Under the pieces are notes generated by a model. That model was not told the origin of the DNA and did not search any database. It saw only the letters and a program-made list of their open reading frames with translations. This document shows, in pieces, positions 17,636 through 26,445 of a stretch of DNA of 64,000 nucleotides. The stretch is from positions 124,001 through 188,000 of the forward strand of contig JAABRL010000004.1 of assembly GCA_011390935.1 (NCBI GenBank), in the 5' to 3' direction. The stretch's first letter is position 1. Each line of letters begins with the position of its first letter. Source of the stretch: Gemmatimonas sp. (lineage in GTDB: Bacteria; Gemmatimonadota; Gemmatimonadetes; Gemmatimonadales; Gemmatimonadaceae). A program made the position numbers and the translations under genes.

Positions 17636-19567
17636 CGCGTACGGGAGGCGCGCGTACACCCCGCGCGGATCGTCGAAGCGCAGCAGTGCAGCGAGTTCAC
17701 GTACCAGTCCCTGCACGGCGACCCCCACCGGTCCCGTGCGGGGAATGGCAGTGTAGGCCGGCGGCGTGTCACCGCCCAGACCGAGCGCGGCCCGGACGCG
17801 TCCCACCACCGGGGGCGGCCGGTCGTCGAACAGATCCTGAATCACGTCGCCGGCGTTCTTCACCTTCGGCAGCTCCATCACTCCGTACGGGTCGTCACCG
17901 AGGCCGGCGAGCATGGCGGCGTGCTCGAGCGCGTCCTCGAGGTCTCCGATCTCGTCTACCAGACCGAGCGCGAGCGCGTCCTCACCTGCCCACACGCGCC
18001 CTTCGGCAATGGCGCGCACCGAATCGAGTGGCAGGTTGCGCGCCTCTGCGACGCGGTCGAGGAACGCATCGTAGACCGCATCCACGCTGCGCTGAATGAT
18101 CGCCAGCTCGGCGTTCGTGCGCGGACGCGAGATGCCGAACAGGTCGGCGTAGCGCCCCGTGCTCACGGTGTCCACCGTAATGCCGTTCTTGTCGGCAATG
18201 CCTTCAAGGTTGGGGAAGATCGCGAACACCCCGATCGAGCCCGTGATCGTGCTCGGCTGCGCGAAGACACGCCGCGCGGCCGTCGCGATCCAGTAGCCGC
18301 CGGAGGCCGCCAGCGTGCCCATGGAGGCCACCACGGGCTTGTCCCGGTTGAGCAGCACCAGCTCGCGCTGAATCTCCTCCGAGGCCACCACGCTGCCCCC
18401 CGGGCTGTTGATGCGCAGCACCACCGCCTGCACGTTCCGGTCGCTGCGCAGGGCGCGCAGCTCGCGCGCGAACGCACGACCACCCACCTGATCCATGCCA
18501 CCCTCGCCATTCACGATCTCGCCCTGCGCGTACACAATGGCGATCTTGCGCCGTGCCGTGGGGTCGTCCGCGCGGACCGACGCAATGCGGGCGTAGTCGC
18601 GCAGCAGGATCTGGGGCATGGTGGTTGGCAACATCGGCAATCGCAAGTCGCTGATGCTCGAGTCGGCGTCCATCGTGGGCGTCGCGCTCGTGTCGGAGGC
18701 GGTCATCATGGGCAGGTCATTGCCACGCGTCAGCTGCTGCAGGTCGTCGAGCAGCACGTCGAAGTGCGCCACGCGATCGATCAGCCCCAGCCGCTCGGCC
18801 TCGGCTGGCAGGAACAGCGCCACCGAATCGGCGAGACGCTGCAGCTGCAGCGTGTCGAGGTTGCGTCCCTGCGCGATGCCGCGCTTGATCTCGCTCCACG
18901 TCGCATCGAGATAGCGCTGCGTCTGGGCGCGGTTCTCGGGGCTCATGTCCGGGCGCGTGAACGGCTCGATGGCCGCCTTGAAGCGACCCACACGGCTTAC
19001 CTGTACGCCGATGCCGTACTTCTCGAGGAAGCCGGCGAAGTGCACCTGCGTGGCCGAGAGCCCGCCAACGTTGAGCGTGCCGAACGGGTCGAGCGTGATC
19101 GTGCTCGCTGCGCTGGCGACGTAGTAGTCCCGCACGCCGGGGTCGACGAGAAACGCATGCACCGGCTTTCCGGCGCTGACCACCGTGGCGATCGCCTCGC
19201 GGAACTCGACGAGTCCGCCGTAGCCGGAGGAGAGCCCGTCGCTGAGCACAGTGCCGCGCAGCAGCACGCCGGAGATCTGGTCGTCGGTGGCGGCGGCCTC
19301 GAGCGCGATCACGGCGCCACGCAGCGACAGTCGCGACCCGCCCGGCTCCGCGAGCGCCCGGTCCCAGGCGCTGCTGGGGGTGCGCTCCGTGGGGCGGTCG
19401 GCGAGCGGCTGCGACAGATCCACCACGAGGATCGCGTCGTCCGGGACGGTGGGTGCCGTGGTGCGCGTGGCGGAGGCGATGATCCCGAACACCAGGACCA
19501 GTCCCACCAGGACGAGCAGGGCCATGGTCACCAGATTGGCCGCGATGTTCGTGAAAAACTGCTTCAT
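17621..19567 (-). CDS. sppA: Signal peptide peptidase SppA, 67K type
   Basis: A 648-aa inner-membrane serine protease that degrades leftover signal peptides. The N-terminus starts with MKQFFTN and one transmembrane helix (about 10-33). Two homologous Clp-like domains follow, as in the E. coli long form. The Ser/Lys dyad can be seen: the Lys in VGRFKAAIEPF in the first domain and the Ser in GTLAASGGYWIA of the second; INSPGGSV supplies the oxyanion-hole segment. The ATG at 19567 gives the usual short cytoplasmic tail. Its 3' end overlaps the end of the convergent hypothetical gene. Confidence 0.93.
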   Translation of the reverse strand: MKQFFTNIAANLVTMALLVLVGLVLVFGIIASATRTTAPTVPDDAILVVDLSQPLADRPTERTPSSAWDRALAEPGGSRLSLRGAVIALEAAATDDQISGVLLRGTVLSDGLSSGYGGLVEFREAIATVVSAGKPVHAFLVDPGVRDYYVASAASTITLDPFGTLNVGGLSATQVHFAGFLEKYGIGVQVSRVGRFKAAIEPFTRPDMSPENRAQTQRYLDATWSEIKRGIAQGRNLDTLQLQRLADSVALFLPAEAERLGLIDRVAHFDVLLDDLQQLTRGNDLPMMTASDTSATPTMDADSSISDLRLPMLPTTMPQILLRDYARIASVRADDPTARRKIAIVYAQGEIVNGEGGMDQVGGRAFARELRALRSDRNVQAVVLRINSPGGSVVASEEIQRELVLLNRDKPVVASMGTLAASGGYWIATAARRVFAQPSTITGSIGVFAIFPNLEGIADKNGITVDTVSTGRYADLFGISRPRTNAELAIIQRSVDAVYDAFLDRVAEARNLPLDSVRAIAEGRVWAGEDALALGLVDEIGDLEDALEHAAMLAGLGDDPYGVMELPKVKNAGDVIQDLFDDRPPPVVGRVRAALGLGGDTPPAYTAIPRTGPVGVAVQGLVRELAALLRFDDPRGVYARLPYALQLP

Positions 19568-19827
19568 CAGGACTCCAGAGCGGGAAAGGACATCATGTAC
19601 CACAGACTAACGCGAAAGCGTGTCGCCCGGTGCGCGACGCGGTCGAATCGGGGGACGGGCCGGCGAGGCGCGATCCCTGGAATCGGCAAAACATGACGCC
19701 AGCGTCGTAATTTGGTATCTTGTCGAGGTGGCCGCTTGTTCCCATGTTGGGGCAGGCGCCACATCGCGCCGTACCTCATCGCCGGCTGGCGCCGGCCGAA
19801 TCGCTCGCCCCCGTCCGAGGTGCTGTC

Positions 19828-21618
19828 ATGCCGACCTATCGCGCTCCGCTCGACGACATTCGTTTCGTCCTTCATGATGTGCATGGCGTGGCGAGGCTGG
19901 CGGAGCTGCCCGGCTGCGAAGAGGCGACGCCGGACGTCGTGGACGCCGTGCTCGCCGAGGGGGCCACGGTGTGTGAACAGGTGCTCTTTCCGGTGAATCA
20001 GTCGGGGGACGCCGAAGGGTGCACGTATGAAAACGGTACGGTGCGCACGCCCTCGGGTTTCAAGGAGGCCTATGCGCAGTACGCCGCGGGCGGCTGGACC
20101 GGCATTGCGGCCGACCCGGCGTACGGAGGACAGGGGCTGCCCGAAGCGGTGCGCTTCGTCTTTGAAGAAATGCTCTGTTCGGCGAACCTGTCGTTCAGCA
20201 TGTATCCGGGGCTCTCCCATGGTGCGTACAGCGCGCTCATGAGTCACGGCAGTGACGAGCTCAAGACGCGCTATCTGCCCAAGCTCGTGGACGGATCATG
20301 GGCCGGCACGATGTGTCTCACGGAGGCGCACGCCGGCACCGATTTGGGCATCATCACCACACGGGCGGTGCCTGCGGGCGATGGGGCGTATCAGATCACT
20401 GGCTCCAAGATCTTCATTTCGGCGGGTGAGCAGGATCTCACCGAGAACATCGTGCATCTGGTGTTGGCCAAGCTGCCCGACGCACCGGCGGGCACGAAGG
20501 GGATCAGCATGTTCGTGGTGCCCAAGTTCCTCCCCACGGAGGAGGGGGCACCGGGCACGCGCAATGGCGTCACGTGCGGCTCGATCGAACACAAGATGGG
20601 CATCAAGGGGTCGGCCACGTGTGTGCTCAACTTCGACAACGCCACCGGATTCATGGTGGGCGAGCCGAACAAGGGGATGCGCGCGATGTTCGTGATGATG
20701 AACGGCGCGAGACTGGCCGTCGGCATGCAGGGGCTGGGGCTGTCCGAAGTCGCGTATCAGAATGCGCTCTCGTACGCCAGGGAACGGCTGCAGGGGCGCG
20801 CGCTCACGGGCGCGAAGAATCCCGACGGCCCTGCGGATCCGATCCTGGTGCACCCCGACGTGCGCAAGACGCTGCTGCGCATCAAGGCGTTCAACGAAGG
20901 CGCGCGCTCGCTGGCCTATTGGGTGGGGATGCTCATCGACATCGAGCACCGGCACCCCGACGAGGCCACGCGGCAGGAAGCGAGCGACCTGGTGGCGCTC
21001 ATGACGCCGGTCATCAAGGCGTTCTTCACTGATCTCGGGTTTGACAGCACCAATCTGGCGCTGCAGACGCTTGGCGGGCATGGCTATATCCGCGAATACG
21101 GCGTGGAGCAGTACGTGCGTGATGCGCGCATTGCGCAGATCTACGAAGGCACCAACGCGATTCAGGCGCTCGATCTCGTGGGGCGCAAGCTGCCCATGGA
21201 GGGCGGTCGACTGGTGCGCCGCTTCTTTGCGCTGGTGAAGGCCGATGTGGACGCCGCGGGAGATGACGCCGAGCTCGAGGCGATGGCGCGTCCGGTTGGC
21301 GAGGCACTCGGACGGCTGCAGAAAGCCACGATGCTGCTGGCGGAGAAGGGGTTCGCCAACCCGGACGAAGCGGGGGCGGCGGCCACGGAGTATCTGCACC
21401 TGATGGGGTACACGGCGCTCGGCTGGCAGTGGCTCAAGATGGCGGGCGTGGCACAGCGACAGTTGGCCGCGGGTACCGGCGATGCCACGTTCCTGCAGAG
21501 CAAGGTGAAGACGGCGCGTTTCTACATGGCGCGCATGCTGCCGCAGACGGGGGCCCTGCTGGCGCAGATTCAGGCGGGCGCGAGCACGATCATGGCCCCG
21601 AGCGCGCAGGAGTTCTAG
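19828..21618 (+). CDS. Acyl-CoA dehydrogenase, long form with extra C-terminal domain
   Basis: A 596-aa flavoprotein of the fatty-acid/aryl-acyl-CoA dehydrogenase class. It oxidises an acyl-CoA to the enoyl-CoA with FAD. The N-terminal YRAPLDDIRFVL motif, LTEAHAGTDLG, the FAD-binding ITGSKIFIS, the EHKMGIKGSATCVLNF block and LGGHGYIREYGVEQ are all present. The base-bearing motif RIAQIYEGTNAIQALDLVGRK contains the likely catalytic Glu. The extra C-terminal helical domain is typical of the DmdC / FadE2-like clade, which acts on 3-methylthiopropionyl- or phenylpropanoyl-type CoA esters. The actual substrate is unknown. I chose the ATG at 19828 because the family protein begins with xYxAPxxD. Confidence 0.92.
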   Translation: MPTYRAPLDDIRFVLHDVHGVARLAELPGCEEATPDVVDAVLAEGATVCEQVLFPVNQSGDAEGCTYENGTVRTPSGFKEAYAQYAAGGWTGIAADPAYGGQGLPEAVRFVFEEMLCSANLSFSMYPGLSHGAYSALMSHGSDELKTRYLPKLVDGSWAGTMCLTEAHAGTDLGIITTRAVPAGDGAYQITGSKIFISAGEQDLTENIVHLVLAKLPDAPAGTKGISMFVVPKFLPTEEGAPGTRNGVTCGSIEHKMGIKGSATCVLNFDNATGFMVGEPNKGMRAMFVMMNGARLAVGMQGLGLSEVAYQNALSYARERLQGRALTGAKNPDGPADPILVHPDVRKTLLRIKAFNEGARSLAYWVGMLIDIEHRHPDEATRQEASDLVALMTPVIKAFFTDLGFDSTNLALQTLGGHGYIREYGVEQYVRDARIAQIYEGTNAIQALDLVGRKLPMEGGRLVRRFFALVKADVDAAGDDAELEAMARPVGEALGRLQKATMLLAEKGFANPDEAGAAATEYLHLMGYTALGWQWLKMAGVAQRQLAAGTGDATFLQSKVKTARFYMARMLPQTGALLAQIQAGASTIMAPSAQEF

Positions 21619-21685
21619 GTCGGGCGACTCAAGGCGGCGAATGGGGGTGCCGATATCTTCTGGTAACCTCTTCCTGTGTCCTGCC

Positions 21686-22915
21686 ATGTTCTTCCGCAAG
21701 TTCACGCTCGACCGAGGCGCTGGTAAGCCGTCCGCACCGACGGGCGCTCCGGACGCGTCGTCGAGTGCCGACAGCCCTCCACCGTTGGTCGCGATTCCCG
21801 GCGGGGCCGGCCGCGGGCGTCCTACGCCGGCGCACGGTCTTGCCTTGCGCACCGTGGACGGTCAGGTCGACGAAGTGGGCCTGGTGCTCGATACGCTGGG
21901 GAGCATTCTCACGGCATTTTCGCGTCACGCGTTCGACCTGCCGGACCGGTCCGCCGAGCAGATTTCCTCCGAGTTGCAGCGGTGGCAGCGTCATGCCACG
22001 CTTGGTGTGCCGGTGCATGATCACGCCGGCAACTCGCTGGGGGTGCGTGAGCGCGACTGGGATGGTGTGGCGCGCACGTTCACGGAGCATCGCCGCGAGG
22101 AGTCGCGCTACGTCGATACCGCGGTGACCGAACTGCGGGATGCGCTCTGGGCCGTGGTGGAGACGGTGCACAACGCGGTGAAGACGGAGCAGAGCACGGA
22201 TCGTCTGGCGGACACGCAGGTGATGCGGGCGCGTACCGCGATCTCGCGTCTGCAGACCGGCCAGATCAAGCAGGAAGTACTCGGTGCGCTGTCCGCGATC
22301 GAAGAGGCGTTCCGTGCGCGGCAGGAGCAGATGCAGCAGCAGTATCAGGCGCTGGCCGGGCGCATCGAGCGGCTCGGCAATCAGCTGGAAGAGGCCAAGA
22401 AGGAGAGCACGACCGACGCGCTCACCGGGCTGGGCAATCGCAAGCTGTTCGATGCGATGGCGCACCGTGCGGTGCACCTGCACGCGCTCTCGCGACAGCC
22501 CGTGGTGCTCGTGATGGTGGACCTCGACAAGTTCAAGCTGGTGAACGACATGTACGGGCACCAGGCGGGCGATCAGACGCTGGTCAATGTGGCCAAGTGT
22601 CTGTCGAAGGTGTTCATGCGGCAGACCGATGTCGTGTGTCGCTATGGCGGCGACGAATATGCGGTACTGCTCAACAGCACGGATCTGCGCGTGGCGAAGG
22701 TGCTGGCGCATCGGTTGATCGAAATGATCAGCGAGATGCCGTCGCCGCATCCGTCCATGGAGTTTGCGGTGGGGGCGTCGGTGGGACTGGCGGAGTACGA
22801 CGGCGAGGAGAATCTCGAGGCGTGGATCGCGCGGACCGATCGCGCGTTGTATATGGCCAAGCACCACGGGAGCGAGCGCGTGGCGATCGCGGGGGCAACG
22901 GTCGCGGCGAGCTGA
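21686..22915 (+). CDS. Diguanylate cyclase with an N-terminal helical domain
   Basis: A 409-aa protein predicted to make cyclic di-GMP. The C-terminal GGDEF domain (about 250-405) has an intact active site, GGDEY at 321-325, and an intact inhibitory site RQTD at 312-315 placed exactly five residues before it, so product feedback is expected. The start of the domain is DALTGLGNRKLFD. Upstream lies a Pro/Ala-rich tail and a long helical region with a predicted coiled coil (about 185-250), with no membrane helix. The domain before GGDEF is not recognised. A strong hairpin follows the stop codon. Other c-di-GMP-related genes in this window include a degenerate EAL-HDOD protein. Confidence 0.92.
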   Translation: MFFRKFTLDRGAGKPSAPTGAPDASSSADSPPPLVAIPGGAGRGRPTPAHGLALRTVDGQVDEVGLVLDTLGSILTAFSRHAFDLPDRSAEQISSELQRWQRHATLGVPVHDHAGNSLGVRERDWDGVARTFTEHRREESRYVDTAVTELRDALWAVVETVHNAVKTEQSTDRLADTQVMRARTAISRLQTGQIKQEVLGALSAIEEAFRARQEQMQQQYQALAGRIERLGNQLEEAKKESTTDALTGLGNRKLFDAMAHRAVHLHALSRQPVVLVMVDLDKFKLVNDMYGHQAGDQTLVNVAKCLSKVFMRQTDVVCRYGGDEYAVLLNSTDLRVAKVLAHRLIEMISEMPSPHPSMEFAVGASVGLAEYDGEENLEAWIARTDRALYMAKHHGSERVAIAGATVAAS

Positions 22916-22952
22916 CGCGTCGCAGTTGGCCCCGTTGTGCGATCCGTGCTTC

Positions 22953-22990
22953 AGGCGGACGTTTCCTTGCGGAAGCGTCCGCCTGTTGTC
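22953..22990 (+). terminator. Hairpin after the diguanylate cyclase gene
   Basis: A 14-bp stem (AGGCGGACGTTTCC paired with GGAAGCGTCCGCCT, one T-G wobble) with a TTGC loop, followed by GTTGTCGTTG. It lies just after the GGDEF stop codon and before the Rid lipoprotein gene, so it probably separates the two transcripts; the T tract is interrupted. Confidence 0.55.
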
Positions 22991-23030
22991 GTTGGGGCGG
23001 GCTGGGACACCAATCGAGATCGGAGGCGCG

Positions 23031-23486
23031 ATGCGGGCAGGGGTGGTGGGTCGAGTGGTGGTAACGGGCGTGGCGGCACTGCTGCTTGGCGGGTGCTCGT
23101 TCCTGAGTCAGATCGCAACGGCGACGCCGGAGTCACCGGCTCCACCGGCGGGCCCCTATGAGCCGGTGCGCCGGGGGGGCGGGCTGCTGTTCATGGCGGG
23201 GCAGCTCGGGACGCGGGACGATGGCTCGTTGGTGTCGGGCGGGATTGGTCCGGAGACTCGCCGAGCGCTGGAGAAGATCAAGGCGCTGGTGGAGAGCGAG
23301 GGGAGCACCATGGACCGGGTGGTGAAGTGCTCGGTGTTTCTGGCGGATATCGCCGAGTGGGATGCGATGAACGTGGAGTACGCGCGGTTTTTCCCTGGTC
23401 GGAAACCGGCGCGAACGGCGGTGGGTGGGATCGGATTACCGAGGATGGCGCGGGTGGAGATCGAGTGTGTTGCCTCGGTGGGGTGA
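23031..23486 (+). CDS. Rid-family (YjgF/YER057c) lipoprotein
   Basis: A 151-aa protein with a lipoprotein signal: a hydrophobic stretch ending in LLGGC, so lipidation at Cys22 is expected, and no Asp follows it (SFLS), suggesting outer-membrane sorting. The rest is a Rid domain with the familiar LLFMAGQLG, IGPETRRALEKIKALVES and ECVA strands. The Arg needed by RidA to hydrolyse enamine/imine intermediates (in the VARLP block of E. coli RidA) is replaced: the sequence reads GIGLP there. It is therefore more like the uncharacterised Rid4-7 groups. A GGAGG ribosome-binding site precedes the ATG. Confidence 0.8.
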   Translation: MRAGVVGRVVVTGVAALLLGGCSFLSQIATATPESPAPPAGPYEPVRRGGGLLFMAGQLGTRDDGSLVSGGIGPETRRALEKIKALVESEGSTMDRVVKCSVFLADIAEWDAMNVEYARFFPGRKPARTAVGGIGLPRMARVEIECVASVG

Positions 23487-23798
23487 GGCGGTGATGCAAC
23501 GGATGTTGTGTCGGCGCAGTGGCGGTTGTGGCGGGATGGTGCGATGGAGAATCGGCGTATACCGGGTTGGCGCGATTTCCGTCACGGCTTCTCTCGTAAG
23601 TCGTTCGTGAGCAGACGGTTGGCGGATGACGTAGGGAATCGTACGCGAGTTCGCGCAGGGAATGACAACGGCACACGTCTTGCGACGTGAGTGAAGCAGT
23701 AGCGCACTGTGCGCGACGTCATCGCGACTCGGTTGCGAGGAGGCTACCTCGCGATCTTTCGGGCGCTGGCCACTACTGCTTCTCCAGAGGATTCGATC
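23487..23798. other. Intergenic stretch before the PEP-CTERM gene
   Basis: About 310 nt with no convincing gene: small open frames here lack coding-like composition. The part nearest the downstream gene has a short inverted repeat (GCGAGG/CCTCGC) and is visibly richer in A and T than its surroundings. It presumably contains the promoter of the PEP-CTERM gene, but I cannot place -35/-10 boxes with confidence. Confidence 0.4.
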
Positions 23799-24395
23799 TT
23801 GAAAATAAAAATCGTGTCGGTGGCACTCGGGCTGGCGATGATCGCGAGCACTCCGGCGCAGGCACTGCCGAACTGCAATGCCGCAGCCACGTTCGCTCCG
23901 CAGGCAATGACGTTTACCGCGTGTTTCGGCGCATTCAGCGGTAATCCCAGCGAGTCCACGACTGAAAGCCTCGTGGCGACTTCGTTCGCCTCGCACATTG
24001 GCTCGGCGACCGTGACAAGTTTGGGGAAATCCGACGAGGCCGGCGGTAACGGGCCGTTCACTGCGAATCCAAACGCGTCGTTCGGCACGCTCACCTTCGA
24101 TACCAGACAGTACGGCTACTTCGCGTTGATTCTGAAAGGCTCAACGCAGTACAGTGGCTATCTCATCGACGCGGGTTCCGAAGGGCTGTTGTCCGTCGAC
24201 TTCAACATGGCGGGTACCGCGTTGAATCGCAGGGGCAGCGTGCAGGACCTCTCGCACGCACACCTGCTGAGCATTACGACCGCGGACGGTGGTTGCGTAG
24301 GATGCGCGACCGTCCCGGAGCCCTCGTCGTTGGCGATGATGTTCACCGGCCTGCTCGGCCTTGGTGTGGTAGCCCGTCGTCGTCGCAACGCCTGA
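23799..24395 (+). CDS. PEP-CTERM sorting-signal protein
   Basis: A 198-aa exported protein of unknown function. I chose the TTG at 23799: an AGAGG lies 8 nt upstream, and the protein then starts with a proper signal peptide (MKIKIVSVALGLAMIASTPAQA). The C-terminus is the tripartite PEP-CTERM signal: VPEPSSLAMM, a transmembrane helix (FTGLLGLGVVA) and a basic end (RRRRNA). Such proteins are cleaved and processed by exosortase (EpsH-like) in species that make exopolysaccharide or biofilm matrix. The mature domain, with scattered Cys and an NxT-rich core, is not recognised. No exosortase gene is in this window. Its codons are less GC-rich than the neighbours. Confidence 0.85.
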   Translation: MKIKIVSVALGLAMIASTPAQALPNCNAAATFAPQAMTFTACFGAFSGNPSESTTESLVATSFASHIGSATVTSLGKSDEAGGNGPFTANPNASFGTLTFDTRQYGYFALILKGSTQYSGYLIDAGSEGLLSVDFNMAGTALNRRGSVQDLSHAHLLSITTADGGCVGCATVPEPSSLAMMFTGLLGLGVVARRRRNA

Positions 24396-24420
24396 GTCAT
24401 CGGCTTGCACGAATGAGCGG

Positions 24421-24457
24421 AAAGCGCCCCGGTTCTTCGGAACCGGGGCGCTTTTTC
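24421..24457. terminator. Strong bidirectional intrinsic terminator
   Basis: A perfect 14-bp stem, AAAGCGCCCCGGTT with AACCGGGGCGCTTT, and a CTTCGG hexaloop, followed by TTTTCTGT on the plus strand and a matching AAA/TTT run on the other. It sits between the convergent PEP-CTERM and P-type ATPase genes and can end both transcripts. Confidence 0.9.
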
Positions 24458-24500
24458 TGTTCTCACCTCCGCCACGTGCTCGCGGCCGCAGCCTGAGACG

Positions 24501-26336
24501 CTACCCACGCGCCGCCCGCAGCGCGTTCACGATTACCGCCACATCGATCACCTCCTGCGCCACCGCGCCTGCGGTCGGGGGCAGCAGCCCCGCAAAGGCA
24601 AACCCCATCCCCACCACGCTCAACCCGATCCCCACGCCCATGCTCTGCCGGGCAATGCGCATGGTGTAGCGACCGATCGCGACCGCGTCGGCCACGCGCT
24701 GTGGCTCGTCCACCAGCAGGACAATGTCGGCGGCCTCGGCGCTCACCCCGCCGCCGTGGCCGGCCAGCGCCACACCCACCTCGGCGGTGCTCAACGCCGG
24801 TGCGTCGTTCGTGCCGTCTCCTACCATGAGCACGCGCGCGCCGGACGCCTGCAGCGCCGCCACACGCGTGACCTTGTCCTCCGGTGACAGGTCCCCGGCG
24901 TACTCCGAGATGCCGAGCGCCTCTGCGGTGCGCGCCACGTTCGCGTCCTGATCGCCGGAAAGCAGCACCGTGCGCGTCACCCCGAGCTTGCGCAGCGCCG
25001 CAAACAACACCGCAAGGTCGGGGCGCAGCGCGTCGGCGAACTCGATGCGCCCAATCGCGCCGCCGCTCGTGCCTACATAGGCGCGCAGCCCGTCGCGCTC
25101 GGCATCGAAGGCGTCGAGCCCCGCCGAGAGTGCCGGCAGAACCTCGCGCACGTATCGCGGCGACCCCACGGCCACGTGCACGCCGTTCACCTCGCCCTGC
25201 ACGCCACGCCCTGCCTCTTCGCGCAGTGCACGCGCCGTAGGGATCGCTACACCCTCCGCCTCTGCATAGGCCACCACCACGCGCGCCAGCAGGTGGCCGG
25301 AGCCCTGTTCGATCGCCGCCGCCAACGACAACACCTCGCGCGCGTCGGCACCGTCGTGCACCGCAAAGGCGGCCACGCTCGGTCGGCCCACCGTCACGGT
25401 GCCCGTCTTGTCGAATACCGCGACATTTACGCCCGCCAGCGCCTCGAGCGCGCCGCCGTGTCGCACAATGATTCCGCGTCGCGCCGCTCGGCTCACGCCC
25501 CCAATGAACGCCACCGGTGCCGCCAGAATGAGCGGACACGGCGTGGCCACCACGAGCACCGCCAACACGCGTGTGGCATCGTGAAACGCGAACCAGGCCG
25601 CGAGGCACACCAGGAGGGTGAACGGCGTAAACCACACGGCCCAGCGATCGGCCAACCGCTGCAGCGGGCTTTTGCTCGCCTGCGCCGACCGCACGAGCTC
25701 GACGATGCGCGCGTATTGGCTCTCCGCCGCCACACGGACCGCGCGCACCGTGAGTGCGCCTGATCCGTTCACGGCGCCCGATGGGAGCGGCGTGCCCGCG
25801 GCCGCGCGCACCGGGAGCGGCTCGCCGGTCAGGCGTGATGTGTCCACATTCGAGACGCCGTCGAGCACGAGCACGTCGCACGGCACCAGCACGCCGGGAC
25901 GCACCAGGAGAGTTTCCCCCGGGCGAATGGCGGCGGCCTCGATCTCCTCGACACGTCCGTCGTCGAGCACACGCTGGGCGGTGCGGGGCGCGTCAGCCTC
26001 CAGCGCTGCCACGGCATTCGACGCGCGCGCCACGGCCCAGGCGTCGAGCGCTTCGCCTCCCGTCTGCATGATCACCACCACGAGGCCGGCGAGCGGTTCG
26101 CCGAGCAGCGCCGCACCGACAATGGCCAGTGTCGCGACGATGTCGGCGGCGAAGTCGCCGCGCAGCATGCCGCGCACCGTCTTCCACACCACGGGCAGCC
26201 CGGTGATCACCAGCGCCCAGAGCCACACCGTCTGCCGCGTGTCGGCCGCATCGGGCCCGCGCCCCGCGATGACACCGGCGATCACGGCCAGCGTGGCCAC
26301 CACCGGAATCATCGGTACACGCCTGAACATCAACAT
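24501..26336 (-). CDS. Heavy-metal-translocating P1B-type ATPase without N-terminal metal-binding domain
   Basis: A 611-aa inner-membrane metal pump. There is no CxxC heavy-metal domain at the N-terminus. The translocation motif is TPCPLILAAP (CPL in place of CPC). The phosphorylation motif DKTGTVTVG and the hinge GDGTNDAPAL are intact. The HP dipeptide normally found in the nucleotide-binding domain (SEHPLA) is not seen: the corresponding place reads QGSGHLLA. This and the CPL suggest a divergent subgroup, possibly for Zn/Co/Cd, but the metal is uncertain. The ATG at 26336 was chosen because the frame upstream runs into the divergent histidine kinase. No metal-responsive regulator is adjacent. 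Confidence 0.88.
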   Translation of the reverse strand: MLMFRRVPMIPVVATLAVIAGVIAGRGPDAADTRQTVWLWALVITGLPVVWKTVRGMLRGDFAADIVATLAIVGAALLGEPLAGLVVVIMQTGGEALDAWAVARASNAVAALEADAPRTAQRVLDDGRVEEIEAAAIRPGETLLVRPGVLVPCDVLVLDGVSNVDTSRLTGEPLPVRAAAGTPLPSGAVNGSGALTVRAVRVAAESQYARIVELVRSAQASKSPLQRLADRWAVWFTPFTLLVCLAAWFAFHDATRVLAVLVVATPCPLILAAPVAFIGGVSRAARRGIIVRHGGALEALAGVNVAVFDKTGTVTVGRPSVAAFAVHDGADAREVLSLAAAIEQGSGHLLARVVVAYAEAEGVAIPTARALREEAGRGVQGEVNGVHVAVGSPRYVREVLPALSAGLDAFDAERDGLRAYVGTSGGAIGRIEFADALRPDLAVLFAALRKLGVTRTVLLSGDQDANVARTAEALGISEYAGDLSPEDKVTRVAALQASGARVLMVGDGTNDAPALSTAEVGVALAGHGGGVSAEAADIVLLVDEPQRVADAVAIGRYTMRIARQSMGVGIGLSVVGMGFAFAGLLPPTAGAVAQEVIDVAVIVNALRAARG

Positions 26337-26445
26337 GATGGCTAGTCGCAGGGGGGACGGGCGGTTACACTCAGGCGAGTCGAAAGCAGCCGACGTCGGC
26401 GCGACCTCAACAACGCTACGCGGCAGCAGTCCGACACGGAATGGC

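Noticed and set aside
17921-19696. 591-codon plus-strand frame over sppA
   Set aside because: Antisense to a clear SppA with active-site residues; composition is typical of an antisense shadow.
20296-21852. 518-codon minus-strand frame over the acyl-CoA dehydrogenase gene
   Set aside because: The plus-strand gene carries all family motifs; the minus frame reads as Arg/His/Ala-rich non-coding sequence.
25618-26445. Long N-terminal extension of the PAS-GAF kinase frame
   Set aside because: The extension is antisense to the P-type ATPase and is Ser/Thr/Pro/Arg-rich; the real start is the ATG at 26446 just before the PAS domain.
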